DNA of 64,000 nucleotides from contig NZ_CP150265.1 of NCBI RefSeq assembly GCF_037976325.1, positions 944,001 to 1,008,000 on the forward strand, read 5' to 3'. The notes under the pieces were generated by a model. That model had not been told where the DNA came from. It made no database searches and was given only the letters and a program-made list of their open reading frames with translations. Shown piece after piece: positions 18,321 through 27,815 of this stretch; the stretch's first letter is position 1, and each line of letters begins with the position of its first letter. The position numbers were made by a program, and so were the translations under genes. This DNA is from Paenibacillus sp. FSL K6-3182. GTDB lineage: Bacteria > Bacillota > Bacilli > Paenibacillales > Paenibacillaceae.

Positions 18321-21136
18321 ATAATAAAATAACGAAATTATCAGTTGCAGCAATCGCCTTATGTTTGTTGGTGATTGTATGGCCGCATGCGGCATTTGCA
18401 AGCAAGGATGACAACTTAATCAAGCTGCAAAGCTACCGCACCTATCTTGAACAGCACGCCGATAAAAAAGCTGGAAATGCGGATATTGTGATTAAGGCAG
18501 ATGCGTATACGAATGCGGAGGGAGATTTGAAAAACCTCGATCATTTTGAAGGAAAGGAAGGCAAATCTGTTCTTACGGGTGAAACCGGAAAGATTGAATG
18601 GGAATTTAACGTTCCTGAGAGTGGAATGTACAATGTGGAACTGCTTTATTACCCGATAGATGGGAAAGGCAATTCTATTGAAAGAATGATATCAATTGAC
18701 GGTGAAGTACCTTATAACGAAGCGAAATACATAAATTTATCACGGGTTTGGAAGGACAAAAGCGAGATTGCGCAAGACAAAAAAGGAAATGACATTAGGC
18801 CGAAACAGACGGAAGCGCCTAGATGGAGAACGGTGCTGTTGCATGATTTGCTTGGCTATTATAATGATCCATTACTATTTTATTTGGAAAAAGGTAAGCA
18901 TACCATTGGATTCGAATCGGTGAGGGAATCAGTGGTTTTAAATACCGTTCGTATTTATAAAGCTGAGGAGCTTCCGACCTATGATGAAGTGAAAGCGGGT
19001 TATGAAGCAAAAGGCTATAAGGAAGCGGACGCCGAGACAATTAAGGTTCAAGCGGAAAACAGCTTTGAGAAATCTGATAATACGCTATATCCGGTGTCCG
19101 ATCGCTCATCAGCTATAACCGAGCCGCAGGACCCATCAAAGCTTCGCTTGAACAGCATAGGCGGCGATAAATGGAAAATGCCGGGTCAATGGATCAGCTA
19201 CCGATTCACGGTAGAGGAAGCGGGCCTGTACAAGATTGCAACGAGATTCAAGCAAAACAAATTAGCTGGGATGTATGTCAATCGCAAAATTTTGCTGGAT
19301 GGAGCCGCCCCGTTTAAAGAAGCGAAAGCTGTGAAATTTAAATACGGGAACAACTGGCAAGTGGAAACGTTGGGGGACGATGATCAGGCGTTTTCTTTTT
19401 ACCTAGAACCGGGCGAGCATGAACTGACGATGGAGGTCACGCTCGGAGATTTGGCTAATGTGCTGAACAGGGTTGATGACAGTTTATTTCAACTGAATGC
19501 CGTTTATCGGCAAATTCTGATGATAACCGGCGCTGAGCCGGATTTGTATCGTGATTACGGCTTTGAGAAATTAATACCGGATGCCATAGCCGCCATGAAG
19601 GAGCATGCCGCAATACTTAGAGAAGTATCGGCTGATATGGAGGCGCTGGTCGGTCAAAAAGGCGAAAACATGGTGCTGCTTGATAAAGTCGCCTTTCAGC
19701 TCGAGCAGATGGTTAAAAATCCGGAAGCCAATATTGCGAAGACCTTTACCCCTTTTAAAGAAAATGTAGGCGCGCTTGGTACGTGGATCTTGACGGTAGG
19801 CGAGCAGCCTTTAACGGTCGATTATTTTAGCGTGATGCCGTTGTCCAAGAAGCTGCCAAAAGCGGATGCATCCTTTTTCAAAAAAATGATGTTTGAAGCA
19901 AAGTCTTTTTCGATGTCTTTTTTTGTGGATTACAATGCCTTGAATACCGAAGGTGAAACCAAAGGAGAGCCGCTCGAAGTATGGCTGACGTCTGGACGCG
20001 ATCAATCACAGATTATTAGGGAAATGATCAATGATACGTTCACGCCGGAATCGGGCATAAACGTAAAGCTCAAGCTGGTAACGGAAGGTACGCTTTTGCC
20101 ATCAGTGCTTGCAGGTACGGGTCCGGATGTGGCGATGGGAAATCTAGCTGCCGACCCTATTCAATACGCGTTAAGACATGCGGTGGAGAACATCAAAGAC
20201 ATGCCGAACTATGATGCTATTGCCTCTAGATTCCATCCTAGTGCATTAGTGCCCTTCGAATTAGACGGAAAAGTATACGCTTTGCCGGAAACACAATCGT
20301 TTCCCATGATGTTTTATCGGAAAGATATTTTGCATGATATGGGGCTGAAGGCTCCAGAGACATGGGATGAGTTTTACAAGCTAATACCAGAAATTCAGAA
20401 ACAAAATATGCAAATTGGTTTTCCGGCGGATATTACCGGCTTGCAAATCTTTTTGTATCAGAAAAATGGGGAGCTTTACAACAAGGAGCGCAGCCGCTCA
20501 ACGCTGGAAGACGATCTGACGATCGACGCGTTCCAGAAGCAGACGGAGCTGTTCACGACCTATAAGTTTCCGAGGGATTATGATTTCAGCAACCGCTTCC
20601 GAACTGGGGAAATGCCGATAGGCATCGCGGATTATACGACATACAACCAATTAATCGCGTTTGCTCCTGAAATTAAAGGACTGTGGGAATTTGCTCCGCT
20701 TCCTGGAACGGTGATGGAGGATGGACAATTGAACCGGGCGACGCCGTCGACAGGGACAGCGATCATGATGCTTAAGGGCGTCCAGAAAAAGGATGACGCA
20801 TGGCGCTTTATGGAGTGGTGGACGAGTGCAGAGACGCAGTCCAGATTCGGAATGGAAATGGAAGCGATTCTCGGCAAGGCAGCCAAACAAGCGACCGCCA
20901 ATATGGAAGCCCTTGTTAATATGCCTTGGACAAAAACAGAGTATGACCATTTGATGACGCAGTGGTCGTTCGCAACAGGTACACCGGAGGTGCCGGGCGG
21001 TTACTATGTGACTCGAAGTATTGGATTCGCTGCCGCAACGGCGTATAACAACGGAGATCCTGAATCTCTTCTGGACTATGTGAAAGAAGTTAATACTGAA
21101 ATAACGCGAAAAAGGCGGGAGTTCAAGTTGGAATGA
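18317..21136 (+). CDS. Giant solute-binding protein fused to carbohydrate-binding-like domains
   Basis: The 939-residue protein has a signal peptide (1-29, AFA-SK) but no lipobox. Two beta-rich modules resembling CBM-type sandwiches follow: about 50-215, with IEWEFNVPESGMYNVELLYY, and about 237-385, with GQWISYRFTVEEAGLYKIAT. A helical linker region (about 395-545) leads to a family-1 solute-binding domain (about 553-939, with SGRDQSQIIREMINDTFTPE, LAGTGPDVAMG and MFYRKDILHDMGLKAPETWD). Such fusions would couple polymer binding to transport. Translation is apparently coupled to an 8-codon leader ORF. Permeases follow within 41 bases. The absence of a lipid anchor in a Gram-positive binding protein is unusual; attachment may come from glycan binding. 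Confidence 0.82.
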   Translation: MNNKITKLSVAAIALCLLVIVWPHAAFASKDDNLIKLQSYRTYLEQHADKKAGNADIVIKADAYTNAEGDLKNLDHFEGKEGKSVLTGETGKIEWEFNVPESGMYNVELLYYPIDGKGNSIERMISIDGEVPYNEAKYINLSRVWKDKSEIAQDKKGNDIRPKQTEAPRWRTVLLHDLLGYYNDPLLFYLEKGKHTIGFESVRESVVLNTVRIYKAEELPTYDEVKAGYEAKGYKEADAETIKVQAENSFEKSDNTLYPVSDRSSAITEPQDPSKLRLNSIGGDKWKMPGQWISYRFTVEEAGLYKIATRFKQNKLAGMYVNRKILLDGAAPFKEAKAVKFKYGNNWQVETLGDDDQAFSFYLEPGEHELTMEVTLGDLANVLNRVDDSLFQLNAVYRQILMITGAEPDLYRDYGFEKLIPDAIAAMKEHAAILREVSADMEALVGQKGENMVLLDKVAFQLEQMVKNPEANIAKTFTPFKENVGALGTWILTVGEQPLTVDYFSVMPLSKKLPKADASFFKKMMFEAKSFSMSFFVDYNALNTEGETKGEPLEVWLTSGRDQSQIIREMINDTFTPESGINVKLKLVTEGTLLPSVLAGTGPDVAMGNLAADPIQYALRHAVENIKDMPNYDAIASRFHPSALVPFELDGKVYALPETQSFPMMFYRKDILHDMGLKAPETWDEFYKLIPEIQKQNMQIGFPADITGLQIFLYQKNGELYNKERSRSTLEDDLTIDAFQKQTELFTTYKFPRDYDFSNRFRTGEMPIGIADYTTYNQLIAFAPEIKGLWEFAPLPGTVMEDGQLNRATPSTGTAIMMLKGVQKKDDAWRFMEWWTSAETQSRFGMEMEAILGKAAKQATANMEALVNMPWTKTEYDHLMTQWSFATGTPEVPGGYYVTRSIGFAAATAYNNGDPESLLDYVKEVNTEITRKRREFKLE

Positions 21137-21176
21137 TGCTGCCTTGCGATTTTACTGATTCAGGAGGACCCCATTC

Positions 21177-22139
21177 ATGAGTAGAGATTTGGTGATATCA
21201 GGAGCTGTTGACCCTAAGAGGCAGGGCAATCCGATCTTGCGAAAATTGGAGCAGGGCTGGAAGTCGATTAAAAAAAATAAAGTGTCCTACCTCTTTGCTG
21301 CACCCTACATGATTTTGTTTTTTGCTTTTACCGCTCTGCCCGTCATTATTTCATTGATTTTAGGCTTTTTCTCGTTTAACTTGCTCGAAGCGCCTATCTT
21401 CGTTGGCATGGACAACTATATAAGGCTGTTTCTAGGCGATGATATTTTCATTAAAGCAATCGGAAATACGTTCCTGCTTGCTGTGATGGTAGGGCCAATC
21501 GGTTACATCATGTGTCTAGTGTTCGCTTGGCTTATTAACGAGCTGCCGAAGTCGCTGAGAACGATTTTAACTTTAATTTTTTACGCGCCATCCATTTCGG
21601 GAAACATTTATTTGGTTTGGGGCATTTTCTTCAACAAGGACGCTTATGGTTATGCCAATGCTATTTTGCTTCGTTATAATGTCATTTCTTCGCCTATTCT
21701 ATGGTTTGAGAATCCAAAATATATGATGACTCTCGTCGTCATCGTTGCCTTATGGACCAGCGTTGGAACAAGCTTCCTCTCTTTTATCGCGGGATTGCAG
21801 GGGATCGATCGCACGCTTTATGAAGCAGCGGCAATGGATGGAGTTAAAAATCGGTGGCAGGAGCTTTGGTATGTCACGCTGCCTTCGATGAAGCCGCAGC
21901 TCATGTTCGGAGCGGTAATGAGCATTACCGGCGCATTCGGCACCGGCGCGATTGTTACCGCATTGTGCGGCATGCCGAGCAACAGCTATGCAGCGCATAC
22001 CATCGTTAACCACTTGGAGGATTACGGCGCCATTCGTTATGAAATGGGCTATGCCTCTGCTATAGCTACCATTCTATTTATCATCATGATCGGAGCGAAT
22101 AAGATTGTGCAAATGCTTCTGGCAAAGGTAGGTGAATGA
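21177..22139 (+). CDS. Sugar ABC transporter permease, MalF-like (pair 1)
   Basis: The 320-residue protein has six predicted membrane helices and the EAA motif YEAAAMDGVKNRWQELWYVTLPS (about 220-242). The start ATG follows CAGGAGGACC. It directly follows the giant binding protein and is linked to the next permease, so it probably forms half of the channel for mannan oligosaccharides. No ATPase gene accompanies it. Confidence 0.88.
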   Translation: MSRDLVISGAVDPKRQGNPILRKLEQGWKSIKKNKVSYLFAAPYMILFFAFTALPVIISLILGFFSFNLLEAPIFVGMDNYIRLFLGDDIFIKAIGNTFLLAVMVGPIGYIMCLVFAWLINELPKSLRTILTLIFYAPSISGNIYLVWGIFFNKDAYGYANAILLRYNVISSPILWFENPKYMMTLVVIVALWTSVGTSFLSFIAGLQGIDRTLYEAAAMDGVKNRWQELWYVTLPSMKPQLMFGAVMSITGAFGTGAIVTALCGMPSNSYAAHTIVNHLEDYGAIRYEMGYASAIATILFIIMIGANKIVQMLLAKVGE

Positions 22140-22140
22140 A

Positions 22141-23013
22141 GTGATTCAAATCAAGCTTCATCGAAGCAAGAGCGGCATTAAACGTTCCTTTTTTGCGGAT
22201 TTTGGCATCTATTTGTTTTTGCTGCTGTTTGGCATTTTTATGATGCTGCCACTGGTATATGCGATTTCAAATTCAATTAAGCCATTGGAGGAGATTTGGT
22301 TTTTCCCTCCGCGGTTTCTAGTAAATAATCCAACCTTAGATAACTTTAGAGATTTGCTCGCAGTCATGAGCGACTCGTGGGTGCCCTTCAGCCGGTATAT
22401 CTTTAACACTGTATTTATAACAGCTGTTGGTACGGCTGGCCATGTGGTCATCGCTTCCTTATGCGCTTATGTCTTATCCAAGCATAAGTTTCCTGGCAAA
22501 GGAATCATGTTCAGTACGGTCGTGCTCTCGCTTATGTTTAGTGGTGTCGTTACCCAAATACCGAACTTTATCATCATTTCTTCGTTAGGCTGGATTGATT
22601 CGTATCAGGCTATTATTGTTCCGGCATTTGCATCCTCGCTCGGATTGTATCTCATGAAGCAGTTTATGGATCAGATGATTCCCGACGCCATCTTGGAATC
22701 GGCTCGCATTGACGGCTCCAGCGAATGGAAGATTTTCTGGTCAATTGTAATGCCAATGGTTAAGCCTGCTTGGCTGACGCTCATCATCTTCTCCATGCAA
22801 GGTTTGTGGGGAATTGGCGCGAATCACTTCATCCAAAGCGAGGAGCTGAAAACCTTAAACTATGCGTTGTCCCAAATCTTAGCCGGCGGAATTGCCCGTA
22901 CAGGGACAGGATCGGCTGCAGCGGTGCTGATGATGATTGTGCCTATCATCGTGTTTATCATCTCTCAGTCGAAGATTATAGAGACCATGTCTGCATCAGG
23001 CATGAAAGAATAG
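22141..23013 (+). CDS. Sugar ABC transporter permease, MalG-like (pair 1)
   Basis: The 290-residue protein has six predicted helices and an EAA-type loop (LESARIDGSSEWKIFWSIVMPM). GTG 22141 is preferred because AGGTG lies six bases upstream. An in-frame GTG at 22132 would overlap the preceding gene but has its AAAGG only three bases away. It partners the permease at 21177. Confidence 0.86.
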   Translation: MIQIKLHRSKSGIKRSFFADFGIYLFLLLFGIFMMLPLVYAISNSIKPLEEIWFFPPRFLVNNPTLDNFRDLLAVMSDSWVPFSRYIFNTVFITAVGTAGHVVIASLCAYVLSKHKFPGKGIMFSTVVLSLMFSGVVTQIPNFIIISSLGWIDSYQAIIVPAFASSLGLYLMKQFMDQMIPDAILESARIDGSSEWKIFWSIVMPMVKPAWLTLIIFSMQGLWGIGANHFIQSEELKTLNYALSQILAGGIARTGTGSAAAVLMMIVPIIVFIISQSKIIETMSASGMKE

Positions 23014-23034
23014 GCATGGAAGGGGAAGAATGCG

Positions 23035-25161
23035 GTGGTTAGAAAAAAGTGGATTTTGTTTTTTGCCGCACTATTATTGTTGTGCAGCTTCGGTATTGAA
23101 TCAGCTTCCGCCATGGTTCCATATAAAACCTATTTTTATGATTATGACGGGGAGTATCTCGTTTCTCCTGACGCTTATGTGCCAGGCAAAGTGTTAAACG
23201 CCAAGGCGATGGGGATCGAGGGCGCTGGGCTGAACCAGCCTCTGGATTTGTTTGTAGACAACAATAACTCGGTTTATATCGCAGATACGGGATCGAACAG
23301 AATTATTATTCTCGATGAACAGTACCGAATAAAACGAGAAATTACGGAGTTTGTCCATGAGGACGGCGTGACGAAGGATCAGTTCAACACGCCAAGCGGC
23401 ATATTTGTGTCAGAGGAGGGGCTGATCTACGTTGCCGACTCCAAAAACGCTAGAATCGTCGTGCTTCATCAGGATGGAAGCGTAGAGAAAATATTGGAGG
23501 CACCGGATTCGGATGTGTTTCCTGCCGGCTTTATTTACGAGCCATCAGCAATCGGTGTTGATCCATCCGGTCTTATCTATGTTATTTCGAAGAGCACAAA
23601 CATGGGTGTTATTGCTCTGAATGCTGACGGCGGATTCGAAGGTTTTGTTGGTGCGGAGAAGGTTGTGCCCAAAGTGTCCGATTTGTTCTGGAAGCTGGTG
23701 ACGACCAAGGAGCAGAAGAGCCGCACAGCCAAAAGCGTACCGACCGAGTACAACAACATTACAATCGATGAGCTTGGCTTTGCTTATGTTACGAGCAGTG
23801 CGATCCATGCCAGAAACCAATACAGCGCGCTCATTAACCGGGACAAATCGAGTAAGCATGCGCCAATTAAGCGGCTGAACAATACAGGCATCGATGTACT
23901 GAAACGAAATGGCGCTTATCCGCCTGCTGGAGATATTCAAACAACCGACAAGGTTTCACGTTTTATTGATGTAGCTTTGGCAGAGGACGGGGCGTACAGC
24001 ACGCTCGATTCTTCGCAAAATAAAATTTTTACGTACGACGATAACGGCAATCTTCTTTATGTATTTGGCGGTTACGGAACGCAGGACGGCGTGTTCCAGA
24101 GCGCTTCTGCGCTCGCTTACCAGAGCAATAATCTGCTTGTGCTCGATAAGGATTCAAGCAAGCTGACTGTATTTAGGCGGACCGAATACGGCGCTAACAT
24201 TGCAGCGGCGATTCATCATCGCAAGAATCGCAATTACGATGAATCCATCGCTGCATGGCAGCGGGTTTTGAAGATGAATCCGACGCTAGAGATGGCGTAT
24301 TCCGGTGTGGCGCAGTCCAATATGCGCAAAGAAGAATACAAGGAAGCGATGCACAATTACAAGCTGGCCAATGACTGGGATCATTATTTCAAAGCTTTTG
24401 CGGAGTATCGGAAAGAAATAGTAAGCAAATTTATTATCCTCATTCCAATAGTCGCAGCAGCCATTCTATGGCTAGTGTACAGATTTTTCAAATATGCCAA
24501 GAAGGTCAACACAGCAGGCTGGAGAAAGCCGGGCAAGCGAACGCTGTGGGAAGAGCTACTTTATTCCTTCCATGTGATGTTCCATCCGTTTGACGGGTTT
24601 TGGGATTTGAAGCATGAGAAACGAGGCAGCGTTCGTGCCGCTGTCATTATTGTTGCAGCCGTTATGGCTGTAGACATCTTTAAACAGCTGGCAGGCGGAT
24701 ACATATTGTACCCTTCCGACTGGCGTGTTATTGAGCTTTGGGATACGCTGCTTAGCGTCCTTATTCCATTTGGATTATGGTGCTGTGCAAACTGGGGTCT
24801 TACAACATTGATGGATGGCGAAGGAAGCCTTAAAGATATTTTTATCGCGTCTTCCTATTCGTTAGTCCCGATGGTGATCATTACGATTCCTGTCACCCTA
24901 TTCAGCAATATCGTTGTTTTGGAAGAGCAGCAGTTTATTACCTTTTTTACAACCCTAGCGTTAGGCTGGTCTCTCGGGCTCATATTTATAGGTGTATTGG
25001 TGACCAATGATTACAGTCCATTCAAGAATTTCTATACCTCTGCTATTTCAATAGTAGGGATGGGGTTCATTGCTTTCCTTACGGTGCTGTTCATTAACAT
25101 CCTGCAAAATATGAATTCTTTTATTACGACGATCATCAATGAAATTACGTTTCGGTTGTAG
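23035..25161 (+). CDS. Exported NHL-propeller/TPR protein with Yip1-like membrane domain
   Basis: The 708-residue protein starts at GTG 23035 after AAGGGGAAG. A signal sequence (1-26) precedes an NHL-like beta-propeller (about 55-395, with repeated LDLFVDNNNSVYIADTGSNR-type blades). A TPR-like stretch (about 400-455, with YDESIAAWQRVLKMNP and EYKEAMHNYKLAND), one membrane helix (about 467-487) and a multi-helix Yip1-type domain (about 510-708) follow. It lies inside the transport operon between permeases and the DUF5696-like protein. No function is established for this combination. An accessory role in organising surface glycan capture or transport is only inference. Confidence 0.75.
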   Translation: MVRKKWILFFAALLLLCSFGIESASAMVPYKTYFYDYDGEYLVSPDAYVPGKVLNAKAMGIEGAGLNQPLDLFVDNNNSVYIADTGSNRIIILDEQYRIKREITEFVHEDGVTKDQFNTPSGIFVSEEGLIYVADSKNARIVVLHQDGSVEKILEAPDSDVFPAGFIYEPSAIGVDPSGLIYVISKSTNMGVIALNADGGFEGFVGAEKVVPKVSDLFWKLVTTKEQKSRTAKSVPTEYNNITIDELGFAYVTSSAIHARNQYSALINRDKSSKHAPIKRLNNTGIDVLKRNGAYPPAGDIQTTDKVSRFIDVALAEDGAYSTLDSSQNKIFTYDDNGNLLYVFGGYGTQDGVFQSASALAYQSNNLLVLDKDSSKLTVFRRTEYGANIAAAIHHRKNRNYDESIAAWQRVLKMNPTLEMAYSGVAQSNMRKEEYKEAMHNYKLANDWDHYFKAFAEYRKEIVSKFIILIPIVAAAILWLVYRFFKYAKKVNTAGWRKPGKRTLWEELLYSFHVMFHPFDGFWDLKHEKRGSVRAAVIIVAAVMAVDIFKQLAGGYILYPSDWRVIELWDTLLSVLIPFGLWCCANWGLTTLMDGEGSLKDIFIASSYSLVPMVIITIPVTLFSNIVVLEEQQFITFFTTLALGWSLGLIFIGVLVTNDYSPFKNFYTSAISIVGMGFIAFLTVLFINILQNMNSFITTIINEITFRL

Positions 25162-25190
25162 AACAAGATGGTGGATAGGAGGTCAGCGAT

Positions 25191-27791
25191 ATGAATGCCA
25201 AGGGGATTATCTCTAGGCTATTGGTCATAGTGGTTGCCATTACGCTCGGGATACCGACAAATGGGAAAACGGCGGAGGCAGTAGAAGCAACAACAGCAGA
25301 AGCAGCAGTTGCAGCAAAAGCAAGCCCACCAAACATGAAAAAAGCTGTAAAGGATGGCGGATTGGCACTTGCTGCTGAGAACGATCGCCTCCTGCTGTAC
25401 TTCGATAATGAATCGGGCGGCGTGGCGGTTGAAGATAAAGCGACGGGAAGTAAATTTTATTCCAACCCACCAAGTGCTCTGGAAGACCCGAAAGCTAGTG
25501 ATGCGATGAAGCAGGAGCTTATGTCGCAGGTCAAGCTTGTCTATAATGTGCAAGGCAAAGAAGGCGACATGGAAATGAACAGCTACACGCATGCGATGAA
25601 GCTGGATCAGGTGAGCTGGGGCAAGATTGATAACGGCATAAGAGTGGACATGGTTATCGGGCGCGAGGAACAGCGCATGCTGCTGCCGCGTCAAATTACG
25701 AAGTCCAAATTTGAGCAAAATGTTCTTGATCATATGGAAGCTGATCGGGATAAGAAGAAGCTATTAGCCTACTATATCCTCTACAGTCGTGCTGATGTAG
25801 AAGGGAGCAAAGGCAAGGAGCTGATCGCGAAATACCCTGTTTTGGAGAAAGAAGACATTTATGTGCTGAAAACCTCCGTCAAGGAGCGGGACAAGAAGGT
25901 ATTGGAAAACTACGTCAAAGAAGCAGGCTATACGTACGAGAAGCAGGAGGAGGACTACGCCGAGGTTGGATATGATGGAGATGATTCCGTATTCCCTTAT
26001 TTTAAAATGAGTCTGGATTACGTGCTTGCGGACGGCGGTCTATCGGTCACTCTTTATAACGGCGACATTGAATATGATCAATCCCGTTTTAATCTTGTGA
26101 AGCTTTCCTTGCTGAATTATTTCGGTGCAGGGCAAACCGGCGAGGAGGGGTATGTATTCCTTCCAGACGGCTCGGGAACGCTCCTCAATTTCAATAATGA
26201 TGCAAGCAAAAATACGCTATTAACGACAGGGAAAATGTACGGGCCGGATTATGCATTAACGCAGTCGCCAAGAGGCAGCTTCAAACAAGAGTTTCGAGCG
26301 CCGGTGTTTGGCATCAAGAAGGATGGAGCAGCGCTATTCTCGGTTATTGAAGAGGGCGATGCGGTAGCGGATATTAATGGCGTTATGGGCGGCATTAATC
26401 ACTCCTATAACACGGCTTATGCTAACTTCACCATTCGAAATAAAGACTCTTTTATTGCCAAAAATGCTTTTGAGCAGGCTCCTTGGATTATTTACGAGAA
26501 AAATGCTTATACCGGCAACATCGTCATGAAGTACTTCTTCCTTACAGGAGACGATGCAAATTATGTTGGAATGGCAAAGGCATATCGTCAGTATCTCGTT
26601 GATAAAGGAAGCTTGAGCAAAGTGAGCGCCGAAGAGAACATTCCGTTCTACTTGGATACGATGGGTTCTGTCGATAAGATGGTGCGGAAGCTGGGTATTC
26701 CGTTTCGCAGCCAAGTGGCAGTCACTTCCTTCGATCAAGCGGGACTAATGCTGGATGAGATGTCGCAAAGTGGTATCCAAAACATTAAGTTTCGCTATAC
26801 CGGATGGTATAACGGAGGCATGAGCCATACCGCACCTACAAAAATGAAGGTAGAGTCCGTGCTCGGCGGTGCAAAGGGACTGCGCAAGCTGTCAGAGAAA
26901 GCGGAGAAGCTGGGGGCAAAGGTGTTCCCGGATGTGGATATGCTATTTGTTTCATCTAATAAAGCATTCGATGGCTTTAAGCCGCAAAAGGACAGCATTC
27001 GTTCCTTGTTTCAGAAAACTAGCTATAAAGGGTTGTTCAATGTAGCTACGCTTGAGTATGAGAGCAGCGTGTGGGGAATTAATCCGGACAAAATTTCAGG
27101 TTATTACAATAAATTTTCCAAAGATTATCATTCGCTTGGTTTAAAGGCACTATCCTTATCGACGATGGGAGAAAGCTTGAATTCCAACTTTAAGAACCGC
27201 GCTCAAATCAATCGACAGGACACAAAAAAAATAACGACAGACGTTTTAGCTAAAGCAAAAGAGGATTATGAGGATATTATTACAGACGACGGAAACGCAT
27301 ACACCTTTCCTTATGTTAATCATATTTTGAACCTGCCTGATGAGGACAGCTCCTTCTCGATAGCAGATGCGCAGGTGCCATTTATTCAAATCGCGCTGCA
27401 TGGCTATATTGGGTACGCGAGCGAAGCCTTGAACCTAGCGAGCGAGCTGCGTCCGGCTGTTTTGAAAGCTCTGGAATACGGCAGCGGTGTCTATTTCAAG
27501 TTGAATTACGGGGAGAACAGCCTGCTGAAGGATGCTTCGTTGTTCGATGATTTGTACGCTTCCCAGTTTGATGATTGGGAGGAGAGCGCTGCAGCCATCT
27601 ATGCAGAAATGAACAATGTATTGAAGCATGTTCAGGATCAGGCGATCGTGAATCATGAGCGGCTTGGTGAAGAGGTTTACAAAACAACTTATGAAAATGG
27701 TACAGCGATTATTGTTAATTACAGCGATAAAGGAATTGAGGTTGAGGGTACCGCAGTAGATGGAATGGGTTACGCGGTCATTAATCCTTAA
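25191..27791 (+). CDS. Large secreted DUF5696-like protein, possible glycoside hydrolase
   Basis: The 866-residue protein has a signal peptide (about 1-29) and an Ala/Glu/Thr-rich linker. A beta-rich N-terminal half (about 55-470, with GGVAVEDKATGSKFYSNPPS and a GYVFLPDGSGTLLNF segment) precedes a half that reads like a TIM barrel (about 490-800, with IQNIKFRYTGWYNGG, LGAKVFPDVDMLF and LKALSLSTMGESLNSNFKN). It resembles the family I recall as DUF5696, common in Paenibacillus near sugar transporters. The beta-domain-plus-barrel plan and locus suggest a glycan-active enzyme, but no catalytic residues are proven. The start ATG follows AGGAGGTCAGCGAT. The next gene is 24 bases away. Confidence 0.72.
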   Translation: MNAKGIISRLLVIVVAITLGIPTNGKTAEAVEATTAEAAVAAKASPPNMKKAVKDGGLALAAENDRLLLYFDNESGGVAVEDKATGSKFYSNPPSALEDPKASDAMKQELMSQVKLVYNVQGKEGDMEMNSYTHAMKLDQVSWGKIDNGIRVDMVIGREEQRMLLPRQITKSKFEQNVLDHMEADRDKKKLLAYYILYSRADVEGSKGKELIAKYPVLEKEDIYVLKTSVKERDKKVLENYVKEAGYTYEKQEEDYAEVGYDGDDSVFPYFKMSLDYVLADGGLSVTLYNGDIEYDQSRFNLVKLSLLNYFGAGQTGEEGYVFLPDGSGTLLNFNNDASKNTLLTTGKMYGPDYALTQSPRGSFKQEFRAPVFGIKKDGAALFSVIEEGDAVADINGVMGGINHSYNTAYANFTIRNKDSFIAKNAFEQAPWIIYEKNAYTGNIVMKYFFLTGDDANYVGMAKAYRQYLVDKGSLSKVSAEENIPFYLDTMGSVDKMVRKLGIPFRSQVAVTSFDQAGLMLDEMSQSGIQNIKFRYTGWYNGGMSHTAPTKMKVESVLGGAKGLRKLSEKAEKLGAKVFPDVDMLFVSSNKAFDGFKPQKDSIRSLFQKTSYKGLFNVATLEYESSVWGINPDKISGYYNKFSKDYHSLGLKALSLSTMGESLNSNFKNRAQINRQDTKKITTDVLAKAKEDYEDIITDDGNAYTFPYVNHILNLPDEDSSFSIADAQVPFIQIALHGYIGYASEALNLASELRPAVLKALEYGSGVYFKLNYGENSLLKDASLFDDLYASQFDDWEESAAAIYAEMNNVLKHVQDQAIVNHERLGEEVYKTTYENGTAIIVNYSDKGIEVEGTAVDGMGYAVINP

Positions 27792-27815
27792 ACCAAGCGA
27801 GGAGGATCACCGGCA

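Noticed and set aside
23545..23940. Minus-strand 131-codon ORF
   Set aside because: Antisense shadow of the NHL-domain coding region, with no domain or start signal.
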